Made by a program: the position numbers and the translations under genes. A stretch of DNA of 64,000 nt, from assembly GCA_965656785.1 (NCBI GenBank), contig CBFHLY010000008.1:1-64000 (forward strand), read 5' to 3'. This document shows, one piece after another, positions 7,906 to 14,635 of this stretch. Under the pieces are notes generated by a model. That model saw only the letters and a program-made list of their open reading frames with translations. It had not been told where the DNA came from and did no database searches. The DNA is from JALQTD01 sp965656785. Its GTDB lineage: Bacteria > Bacteroidota > Bacteroidia > Flavobacteriales_D > Sanyastnellaceae. The stretch's first letter is position 1, and every line of letters starts with the position of its first letter.

Positions 7906-8520
7906 ATGCGCGGTTTTCTACTCGTGTTGATGTGTTGGGGACTGGGGACATCGTGGGCAACCGCTCAGGATGCTTCGGGGTGGGCCGTGGTCCATGCCGC
8001 GAAGCGCTTGCCGGTGGAGACGGAACTGGTGTTGGAGGTTCCCGAGAAGCCAAAACCGCTCCGCCTGGGAAGAGCGGCCTTCCACGAGGTGCCATCGGGT
8101 CTTGAAGGGAAGGTCCATGCCCTCGTCTTGGAACCCCAGTACCTCTTGCATTCCGCGGAATTTGAGGTGCCGTTTCAGGGCACCGACACCCTCTTCCTCG
8201 CACCGCTGAAAGCCGGACTGCGGATGGAACTGCCGTGGGTGCAGTTCGTGGAGGCTTCGTTTCGTTTGGACTACCATTCGTTGCTGACCCTCGACTACCT
8301 CGTGCAGTTCATGAACCTGCATCCCACGTCGGAACTCGTCATTTCGTGTTCGGTGGAGGGTGCGGATGCCTTGGAATGCGAACGGTTGGGGCGGCGGCGG
8401 GCGCGCTCGGTTTGGGAATTTCTCGTCACGGAGGGCATTGCGCCGGGCCGGCTCTCGCTAGAAGGGAGGTGCAGCAACGAGGAGGAACCTAGGATTGCAT
8501 TGGAGGTGCGCGCGATTTGA
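7906..8520 (+). CDS. Secreted protein with degenerate OmpA-like C-terminal domain
   Basis: 204 residues with a signal peptide (MRGFLLVLMCWGLGTSWATAQ). The C-terminal 80 residues follow the OmpA/MotB pattern: LLTLDYLVQFMNLHPTSELVISCSVEG, then ERLGRRRARSVWEFLVTEGIAPGRLSLEGR. The usual HTD of the peptidoglycan-binding site is replaced by CSVEGAD, so the key aspartate is missing or shifted, while the arginines of the NxxLSxxRAxxV segment remain (GRRRARSV). The N-terminal half (about 25-115) is beta-rich and unrecognised. It lies between the oxidase cluster and the TolC operon on the same strand. The fold call is tentative. Confidence 0.5.
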   Translation: MRGFLLVLMCWGLGTSWATAQDASGWAVVHAAKRLPVETELVLEVPEKPKPLRLGRAAFHEVPSGLEGKVHALVLEPQYLLHSAEFEVPFQGTDTLFLAPLKAGLRMELPWVQFVEASFRLDYHSLLTLDYLVQFMNLHPTSELVISCSVEGADALECERLGRRRARSVWEFLVTEGIAPGRLSLEGRCSNEEEPRIALEVRAI

Positions 8521-8566
8521 GCTGAGTTTTGGGAACTTGTGGGGGATTCGCTGCGTCAGGGTTTTG

Positions 8567-8574
8567 TAGCTTTG
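8567..8574 (+). promoter_or_regulatory. -7 box TAGCTTTG placed 4 nt before the tolC start
   Basis: An exact TAnnTTTG match ending four bases before the ATG at 8579. A transcript starting the usual few bases past the box would begin at the start codon, giving a leaderless mRNA. The upstream half-site is weak (TTC at 8547-8549, 17-bp spacer). Confidence 0.5.
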
Positions 8575-8578
8575 GTGC

Positions 8579-10033
8579 ATGGTATGGAATCATTTGGCGC
8601 CGCGCTGGTGGGCGTTGGCCTTGGCCGTCCTTGCAAGCACAGGGGGCAACGCTCAAGAGGTGTGGACGTTGCAGCGGTGCATCGATCACGCGTTCGAGCA
8701 CAACTTGTCGTTGCAGGAAGCGCGTTTGGGGGAGGTTTCCGCAGCCATCGGGGAGGAAGCGGCCATCGGGGCGTTTTTGCCCTCGCTGAATGCCTCGGCT
8801 TCCCACGGCTACAATTTTGGCCAAACGATCGACCCCTTCACCAACCAATTCGCGTCCGCCCGCATCCGCTCAAACAGCTTCGGCCTCTCCTCTGGCGTGG
8901 TGTTGTTCAACGGCTTCACGAACCACTTGAACCTCGAGCGCGCGCGGCTTTCCGCATTGCGCGCGAACGTGGGCGTCGAACAAGTGGGGAACAACCTCGC
9001 CTTGACCATCGCAGCCGCCTACTTGAACGTGCTGTTCCAGGACGAATTCATCACCGTAGCGGAAGTGAACCGGCAGGCCTCCGCCCGTCAAGTCGAGCGG
9101 GTCGCGCGCCTGGTGGAAGCGGGAGCCGCGGCTCCAGCGGACTTGCTGGACGTTCAAGCCCAACTCGCGGGGGACGAAGCCAATGTGGTGGCCACTGAGA
9201 ACGCGGCCTACCTTGCGCGGTTGAACTTGACCCAACTTTTGCAACTGCCGAGCAGTGCCGCCAGCGGGTTCCAAGTGGCCCGACCATCCGACGAAGACCT
9301 GGAGCGCCTCGTGGTTCCGGCGTCTCCGAATGCGGCCGTCCAACACGCCTTGTCGAACTTCCCCGAAATCAAAGCGGCCGAATACGCCGTTGAGGACGCC
9401 CTCATTGGAGAACGACTCGCCGGCGCAGGCCGCATGCCGCGCGCGTTCATGAGCTACTCCATGGGAACCGGGTACTCCGGTGCGCGCCAAGCACCTGTGG
9501 GCAACCCCATCACCGAGGAAATCGCGTTGGGCACCGTCAACATCAACGACACCCTTTCGTTCCTCTTGACGACGGAACAGACGTACTACGAGAATTTCGA
9601 AACGGTGGCCTTCGGTAAACAGGTGCGGGATAACCGCAACCAAAGCCTGTTCTTCTCGCTCAGCGTGCCCATTTTCAACGGGTTCAGCGTGCGGTCGAAC
9701 ATGAAACGCGCCGAGGTGGAATCACTTCGGGCCGATTACCGGTTGGAGCAAGCCCGCCAGTCGTTGACCCAAACCGTCGAACAGGCTTGGGCCGACGCTT
9801 TGGCCGCGAAGAGCACGCTCGACGCGCAAGAGCGGGCGTTGAGCGCCGCCGAACTCGCCTTTGCCAACGCGGAAACCCGCTTCGAGGCGGGGGCGGTCAC
9901 GGCATTGGATTATGCCGATGTGCGGGCCCGGTTGGACAATGCGCGGGTGAATCGGTTGCGGGCGTTGTACGATTTGGCCTTCAAGAGCCGCATTCTTGAC
10001 TTCTATTCCGGCGCACCCCTCACCTTCCGATAA
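8579..10033 (+). CDS. TolC family outer-membrane efflux channel
   Basis: Trimeric outer-membrane channel of a tripartite export system. 484 residues with a signal peptide ending GGNAQ, then two tandem outer-membrane-efflux halves. The first starts EVWTLQRCIDHAFEHNLSLQEARL; the second starts about residue 255 (NAAVQHALSNFPEIKAAEYAVEDA). Long alanine-rich amphipathic helices (SLRADYRLEQARQSLTQTVEQAWADALAAKSTLDAQERALSAAELAFANAETRFEAG, about 382-440) and the GAVTALDYADVRARL signature near the end fit TolC well. The HlyD/MacA-like adaptor follows after six bases. The inner-membrane transporter is not adjacent. Confidence 0.92.
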   Translation: MVWNHLAPRWWALALAVLASTGGNAQEVWTLQRCIDHAFEHNLSLQEARLGEVSAAIGEEAAIGAFLPSLNASASHGYNFGQTIDPFTNQFASARIRSNSFGLSSGVVLFNGFTNHLNLERARLSALRANVGVEQVGNNLALTIAAAYLNVLFQDEFITVAEVNRQASARQVERVARLVEAGAAAPADLLDVQAQLAGDEANVVATENAAYLARLNLTQLLQLPSSAASGFQVARPSDEDLERLVVPASPNAAVQHALSNFPEIKAAEYAVEDALIGERLAGAGRMPRAFMSYSMGTGYSGARQAPVGNPITEEIALGTVNINDTLSFLLTTEQTYYENFETVAFGKQVRDNRNQSLFFSLSVPIFNGFSVRSNMKRAEVESLRADYRLEQARQSLTQTVEQAWADALAAKSTLDAQERALSAAELAFANAETRFEAGAVTALDYADVRARLDNARVNRLRALYDLAFKSRILDFYSGAPLTFR

Positions 10034-10039
10034 CGCGAA

Positions 10040-11302
10040 ATGAACAAGAAAAACCGCCTGTGGATCCTCGGCATCGCCCTCATTGTGGTGCTGATCGTCG
10101 TGGCAAAAATCGCGGGTCCGCGCACGGAAGAAACCGCCGTCACCACGGAAAAAACGGAACGCCGTGACCTCATCGAGCGCGTTTCAGCTTCGGGAAAAAT
10201 CCAACCGGAAGTCGAAGTGAACATCACGGCAGAAGTCAGCGGCCAAATCCTGTCCTTGCCCGTCAAAGAAGGCGATTACGTGAGCAAGGGCGACCTGCTC
10301 TGCGTCATCAACCCCGACGTCTACGAAGCAGCCCTGAACCGCGCCACCGCAAGCCTGAACTCCATGCGCTCCAGCTTAGCGAGCGCCCGGGCGCAGCTCG
10401 TCCAAGCCGAGGCCCAGTTCGCCGCTGCCGAGCGCGCGTGGAGCCGGACCCAGCAGCTCTTCAACGACCAGGTCGTTTCCCAAGCCGAATACGATTCCGG
10501 TCAAGCGAACTTCGAAACCGCCAAGGCGACCCGCCTGGCCGCGGAGCAAAGCGTTTTGTCCGCGGAATACGCCATCAGCAGCGCCGAAGCGTCCGTTCAA
10601 GAGGCCCGGGACAACCTCTCCCGCACCACGCTGCGTGCCCCCCAATCGGGCACGGTCACGGCGCTGAGCAAGGAGGAAGGCGAGAGCGTGCAAGGAACGG
10701 GGTTCATGGCCGGTGAGGTCATCATGAAGGTCAGCGACTTGCAAGCCATGGAGGTCAACCTCGAAGTCAACGAGAGCGACATCGTTCGGGTGAACCTCGG
10801 TGACCGGGCGGAAGTCGAAGTGGACGCCTACCTCAAGGAGGTCTTCGATGGGGAAGTTTCGGAAATCGGCAACACGGCCTTGAACGCGATGGCTTCGGGC
10901 TTTTCGATGGATCAGGTCACGAACTTTTCGGTGAAGGTGCGGTTGTTGGAGGCGAGTTACGCGCACCTGTTGGGCGTGCGGGATTCCACGTACTCGCCCT
11001 TCCGACCGGGCATGAGCGCCACGGTGGACTTGTTGACAGCGCAGGAGGAGTCGGCGCTTTCCGTTCCGATTCAGGCGGTCACGACGCGAGCGAAAGAATC
11101 AGAATCGGAGTTGGGGGTGTTCGTGGAGCGCGAGGGGAAAGCGGTTTGGGTACCCATCGAAACCGGCATACAAGACAGCCGCTACATCCACGTGCTGAGC
11201 GGGCTGATCGAAGGCGATGCGGTCGTGACGGGACCATATGAATACGTGTCGCGCAAGTTGGAAGACGGCGACACCATCACCGCCACGCAAGAGGAGGAAT
11301 GA
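10040..11302 (+). CDS. MacA/HlyD-type periplasmic adaptor subunit
   Basis: Membrane-fusion protein linking an inner-membrane exporter with TolC. 420 residues: an N-terminal anchor (about 7-25), a first lipoyl half (EVSGQILSLPVKEGDYVSKGDLLCVINP, near 68-95), a coiled-coil hairpin (about 100-195), a second lipoyl half (LRAPQSGTVTALSKEEGESV, near 199-218), then beta-barrel and membrane-proximal domains (DSTYSPFRPGMSATVDLLTAQ near 313-333). The long hairpin and missing lipobox fit the MacA branch, which usually works with an ABC transporter. Its stop overlaps the tsaB start (ATGA). Confidence 0.9.
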   Translation: MNKKNRLWILGIALIVVLIVVAKIAGPRTEETAVTTEKTERRDLIERVSASGKIQPEVEVNITAEVSGQILSLPVKEGDYVSKGDLLCVINPDVYEAALNRATASLNSMRSSLASARAQLVQAEAQFAAAERAWSRTQQLFNDQVVSQAEYDSGQANFETAKATRLAAEQSVLSAEYAISSAEASVQEARDNLSRTTLRAPQSGTVTALSKEEGESVQGTGFMAGEVIMKVSDLQAMEVNLEVNESDIVRVNLGDRAEVEVDAYLKEVFDGEVSEIGNTALNAMASGFSMDQVTNFSVKVRLLEASYAHLLGVRDSTYSPFRPGMSATVDLLTAQEESALSVPIQAVTTRAKESESELGVFVEREGKAVWVPIETGIQDSRYIHVLSGLIEGDAVVTGPYEYVSRKLEDGDTITATQEEE

Positions 11303-12024
11303 GTCGGCGCGTTCTCGTCATTGAAACGAGTACGAAGCGGTGCTCGGTGGCGGCTTTCGTCGGGTCGGAATGCGTAGCCCAGCGGGCGGAGCGGGACGAC
11401 GCGCGGCACCTCCATGCCGAACGGCTGATGCCTTTGGTGGACGCCGTGGTCGGCGATGCCGGTTGGTCGCTGCAGTCGCTGGAAGCCGTGGCGGTTTCGG
11501 CCGGTCCGGGGTCCTACACCGGCTTGCGCATCGGGGTCTCGACGGCGAAGGGGGTGTGCCATGCGCTCGGCATTCCGTTGCTCGCGTTGGACACGCTGGA
11601 ATTGCTGGCACACGGGGCGGAGTTGGAGGGGAGCGACGTGGCGGTTTGGCCGGTGTTGGATGCGCGGCGGTTGGAGGTGTACGTGCGGCCGTTTCGGGTG
11701 ACCGACGGGGCCTGGACGGTGGAGGGGCCGGCGGCGGCGGTGGACTTGCGGGAGGCGGTGCCAGCGGGATCGGGGCTGGAGGCTCCGGCGCTCGTGTGCA
11801 TCGGGGACGCGGCCGCGAAGGTGGAGGCGCTCGCTTTGCGTTCGGACGCCACGTACATCGCGTGCGAGCCGGATGCCGCGCGGGCGGGGGCGCTGTTGGA
11901 GCGTGCGGAACCGGTGGATTTGGCCTACTTCGAGCCCCGGTATTTGAAAGAATTCCAGGCGGGCGCGCCGAAGGATCCGCTGGGTTTGCGCGCGGCTGCC
12001 CTTGATCCCCCTGCCCATGCGTAA
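11299..12024 (+). CDS. tsaB: tRNA threonylcarbamoyladenosine biosynthesis protein TsaB
   Basis: Partner and scaffold of TsaD in forming N6-threonylcarbamoyladenosine at position 37 of ANN-decoding tRNAs, acting in the cytoplasm. 241 residues with the ASKHA-fold start (VLVIETSTKRCSVAAF), the RDDARHLHAERLMP segment and the signature SAGPGSYTGLRIGVSTAKGVCHALG (near residues 68-92). The C-terminal end has YFEPRYLKEFQ. The start overlaps the adaptor stop by four bases and the end overlaps the next gene, so it is translated within the TolC-adaptor operon. Codon usage matches its neighbours. Confidence 0.95.
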   Translation: MSRRVLVIETSTKRCSVAAFVGSECVAQRAERDDARHLHAERLMPLVDAVVGDAGWSLQSLEAVAVSAGPGSYTGLRIGVSTAKGVCHALGIPLLALDTLELLAHGAELEGSDVAVWPVLDARRLEVYVRPFRVTDGAWTVEGPAAAVDLREAVPAGSGLEAPALVCIGDAAAKVEALALRSDATYIACEPDAARAGALLERAEPVDLAYFEPRYLKEFQAGAPKDPLGLRAAALDPPAHA

Positions 12025-12430
12025 AATTTGGTTTCTGGTTTTGGCCCCACTCCTCTTGCAGGCCAAATGCGATTCCGTCCAGCAAGACATTCCCTACGTG
12101 CCCGTCGACTTCGACATCAACCTCGACTTGCCGGCCTACCAAACCCTCAACGTGCCCACCGGCCACGTCCTGCTGACGGGCGGCTCGAAGGGCATCGTGG
12201 TCTACCGCTACACCGACGACCAGTTCGTCGCGCTCGACCGCCACGCGACCTACGACATCCCCGAAGGCTGTGCCGTGACCGTCAGCGACGACGGCCTCTT
12301 CCTCGAAGACCCGTGCAGCGACTCGCAGTGGCTCATCATCGACGGCTCCGTCATGAACGGCCCCGCCTCCATCCCACTCCACCGCTATTACACGAGTTGG
12401 ACGCCCCCCGTCCTCCGGGTCTACAATTAA
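12017..12430 (+). CDS. Rieske-fold-like exported protein with lost Fe-S ligands
   Basis: 137-residue exported protein starting at an ATG inside the last codons of tsaB (an earlier in-frame ATG at 12002 would add five residues). The signal sequence MRKIWFLVLAPLLLQAKC ends near a Cys, but the lipobox is imperfect (Lys at -1). The second half (GGSKGIVVYRYTDDQFVALDRHATYD, GCAVTVSDDGLFLEDPCSDSQWLIIDGS, NGPASIPLHRYY) follows the Rieske [2Fe-2S] domain order seen in small Bacteroidota lipoproteins, including the DGS..GPA..PL ending. The ligand pairs CxH and CxxH are not present: only scattered Cys/His remain. I infer a Rieske-like fold without a cluster. Function is unknown. Confidence 0.55.
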   Translation: MRKIWFLVLAPLLLQAKCDSVQQDIPYVPVDFDINLDLPAYQTLNVPTGHVLLTGGSKGIVVYRYTDDQFVALDRHATYDIPEGCAVTVSDDGLFLEDPCSDSQWLIIDGSVMNGPASIPLHRYYTSWTPPVLRVYN

Positions 12431-12466
12431 AAAACGGGCCGCCCCATCGAAGGAGCGGCCCGCTTT
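12431..12466. terminator. Bidirectional intrinsic terminator between the tsaB operon and ahcY
   Basis: The stem CGGGCCGC (12435-12442) with GCGGCCCG (12455-12462) is flanked by an A-run on the left (part of the previous stop region) and TTT on the right. It sits between two convergent genes, 0 and about 20 bp from their ends, and can serve both strands. Confidence 0.75.
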
Positions 12467-12485
12467 GCATTCGGTCTTTCCGCAA

Positions 12486-13805
12486 TCAGTAGCGGTACGC
12501 CTCGCCCTTGAACGGTCCTTCCACCGGCACGCCGATGTAGTCCGCCTGCTCCTTCGAGAGCGTTTCGAGCTCGACGTTGATTTTCGCGAGGTGCAAGCGC
12601 GCCACTTCCTCATCGAGGTGCTTCGGCAGCGTGTACACTTCGTTTCCGTACGCGTCGTTGTTGTTCCAAAGCTCCATTTGGGCCAACGTCTGGTTCGTGA
12701 AGCTGTTCGACATCACGAAGCTCGGGTGGCCGGTGGCGCAGCCCAAGTTCACCAAGCGGCCTTCGGCCAACAAGATGATGTCGTTGCCGTTGACGTTGTA
12801 CAGGTCAACCTGCGGCTTGATGGTGTCCTTCGTGTGGCCGTGGTGCTTGTGCAACCACGCGACGTCGATTTCGTTGTCGAAGTGGCCGATGTTGCAGACG
12901 ATGACCTTGTCCTTCATGGCTTCGAAGTGCTCGGCGCGGATGATGTCTTTGTTGCCGGTCGCCGTCACGACGATGTCCGACTCCTTCACCGCGTCGATCA
13001 TGCGCTTCACTTCGTAGCCGTCCATGGCCGCTTGCAACGCACAAATCGGGTCGATTTCGGTCACGATGACGCGGCAACCGGCGTTGCGCAACGACTCGGC
13101 CGTTCCCTTGCCCACGTCACCGTATCCACCGACGACGGCGACCTTGCCCGCCATCATGACGTCGGTCGCGCGGCGAATGGCGTCCACTGCGGACTCGCGG
13201 CAGCCGTACTTGTTGTCGAACTTCGACTTCGTGACGGAATCGTTCACGTTGATGGCCGGCATGGTGAGCGTGCCTGCTTTTTGGCGATCGTAGAGGCGCA
13301 ACACCCCGGTGGTGGTCTCCTCAGAAATGCCTTTGATGCCCGCTGCGAGTTCCGGGTACTTGTCCAGGACGACGTTCGTGAGGTCACCCCCGTCATCGAG
13401 GATCATGTTGAGCGGCTCGCCGTTGTCACCGAAGTGCAGCGTTTGTTCGATGCACCACTCGTATTCTTCTTCCGTCAAGCCCTTCCATGCGAACACCGGA
13501 ACGCCCGCCGCCGCAATGGCCGCTGCTGCGTGGTCCTGTGTTGAGAAGATGTTGCACGACGACCAACGCACGTCAGCACCCAATTCTACGAGGGTCTCGA
13601 TGAGGACGGCGGTTTGGATGGTCATGTGAAGGCAGCCCGCGATGCGCGCACCTTTCAACGGCTTCTCTTGGCCGTACTGCTCGCGCAGCGCCATCAAGCC
13701 GGGCATCTCTGCCTCAGCGAGGCGAATTTCTTTGCGGCCCCAATCGGCCAAACTCATGTCCTTGACCTTGTAAGGCAGGATGGTAGCGGGTGCTTGTGCA
13801 CTCAT
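12486..13805 (-). CDS. ahcY: Adenosylhomocysteinase
   Basis: Cytoplasmic NAD-dependent enzyme that splits S-adenosylhomocysteine into adenosine and homocysteine, keeping methylation going. 439 residues from the ATG at 13805 (MSAQAPATILPYKVKDMSLADWGRKEI); frames further upstream lack conservation. Visible motifs are CLHMTIQTAVLIETL (about 55-69), SCNIFSTQDHAAAAIA, the Rossmann motif VAVVGGYGDVGKGTA near 220-233, and the C-terminal LPKHLDEEVARLHL and QADYIGVPVEGPFKGEAYRY, with the invariant terminal Lys-x-x-x-Tyr-Arg-Tyr. It has its own promoter box upstream and a terminator downstream, so it is a single-gene unit. Confidence 0.98.
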   Translation of the reverse strand: MSAQAPATILPYKVKDMSLADWGRKEIRLAEAEMPGLMALREQYGQEKPLKGARIAGCLHMTIQTAVLIETLVELGADVRWSSCNIFSTQDHAAAAIAAAGVPVFAWKGLTEEEYEWCIEQTLHFGDNGEPLNMILDDGGDLTNVVLDKYPELAAGIKGISEETTTGVLRLYDRQKAGTLTMPAINVNDSVTKSKFDNKYGCRESAVDAIRRATDVMMAGKVAVVGGYGDVGKGTAESLRNAGCRVIVTEIDPICALQAAMDGYEVKRMIDAVKESDIVVTATGNKDIIRAEHFEAMKDKVIVCNIGHFDNEIDVAWLHKHHGHTKDTIKPQVDLYNVNGNDIILLAEGRLVNLGCATGHPSFVMSNSFTNQTLAQMELWNNNDAYGNEVYTLPKHLDEEVARLHLAKINVELETLSKEQADYIGVPVEGPFKGEAYRY

Positions 13806-13837
13806 TGTTCGTTGATTTCGAATGAAAAAAGACGTTG

Positions 13838-13845
13838 CAAAGGTA
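13838..13845 (-). promoter_or_regulatory. -7 box TACCTTTG for ahcY
   Basis: An exact TAnnTTTG on the minus strand, 32 bp before the ahcY ATG. No clear TTG at the expected distance. The leader between box and start is A/T-rich (a run of T on the minus strand). Confidence 0.45.
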
Positions 13846-13887
13846 AGGAACAAGGCGCGACCTGTCAGGGTTCACGGGGAGCGGACT

Positions 13888-13895
13888 TAACTTCC
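13888..13895 (+). promoter_or_regulatory. -7-like box TAACTTCC 4 nt before the PPTase start
   Basis: Matches TAnnTTTG except for the last two bases and ends exactly four bases before the GTG at 13900, the same spacing as several other genes here. Weak on its own; it gains support from the shared spacing. Confidence 0.3.
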
Positions 13896-13899
13896 GTCC

Positions 13900-14523
13900 G
13901 TGAAGTTGCCCAGCTCCCTCCCTCCCGGATGCGCGTGCGCTTTTTCAAGCGTGCCGGACGCGATCGACTGGTCCGCGGTGCAACGCCGGTTTCCGGAACG
14001 GAACCTCAACGAACTGAACGCCATGCGCCGCCTCGAACACGCTGCCGTGAACGCCGCGTTGCACCGCCTTGGCGTGGAGGAGCCGGTGACCCATGACCGC
14101 TACGGAGGACCGCTCCTGCCGAACGCTGCCCTGTCCATCAGCCACGCCCAAGATGCCGACGGGGTCACGTGGGCAGGGGTTGCCATTGGATCAGCGGCTG
14201 TGGGGTTGGACATGGAAACGCCCCGTCCGCAGCTCGCGCGCGTGGCGCCGCGGGTATTCAGCGACGCCGAGCGCGCGCTCGTGGGCACCGACGCAGAGGC
14301 CGAATGGCGGCGGTGTGCGATTTGGAATGTCAAGGAGGCCGCATGGAAAGCGCTGGGACCGGATTTGGACTACCTGGGCGGCATCGAGGTGCTCGAGCTG
14401 CTGCCCGCCGCTGATTACCTGTGTGGAGGCCAAATCCCCGTGCGCGTTCAGCAGAACACGCACTCGTTTTACATCGCGCAACTGGCCGGCGAATTCGGCA
14501 TCGCCATCGGCCCGCTCCCCTGA
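13900..14523 (+). CDS. 4'-phosphopantetheinyl transferase superfamily protein
   Basis: Cytoplasmic enzyme that moves the phosphopantetheine arm from CoA to a Ser of acyl- or peptidyl-carrier proteins. 207 residues with a GTG start. Family motifs are all visible: LSISHAQD (near 78-85), VGLDMETPRPQL (near 101-112, with the Mg-binding Asp-x-Glu) and WNVKEAAWKALG (near 148-159, with the Lys-Glu-Ala core). Size and motifs fit the Sfp-like group used for secondary carrier proteins more than the short AcpS group. It is divergent from ahcY across a 94-bp gap and convergent with pbpC. I cannot tell which carrier protein it serves. Confidence 0.88.
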   Translation: MKLPSSLPPGCACAFSSVPDAIDWSAVQRRFPERNLNELNAMRRLEHAAVNAALHRLGVEEPVTHDRYGGPLLPNAALSISHAQDADGVTWAGVAIGSAAVGLDMETPRPQLARVAPRVFSDAERALVGTDAEAEWRRCAIWNVKEAAWKALGPDLDYLGGIEVLELLPAADYLCGGQIPVRVQQNTHSFYIAQLAGEFGIAIGPLP

Positions 14524-14527
14524 CGCA

Positions 14528-14626
14528 TTACTCGCCCAAGGGCGTGTAGGAGCTCGATCCGAAGCCGAGGATGACGCCGGATTCGTTGATGATGCGATGA
14601 ATGGTAAATGAAACACGGCAACTTAG
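14528..14626 (-). pseudogene. Possible orphan 3' gene fragment, 32 codons, no start
   Basis: In the 112-bp gap between the phosphopantetheinyl transferase and pbpC, one minus-strand frame reads a protein-like tail (VSFTIHRIINESGVILGFG, then SSSYTPLGE and a stop at 14528-14530). It is preceded by a stop and has no start or upstream body. It is in the same frame as pbpC, two stops downstream. It could be the remnant of a lost gene, a former extension of pbpC, or chance. I do not recognise the family. Confidence 0.2.
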
Positions 14627-14635
14627 TTAAGAAAA

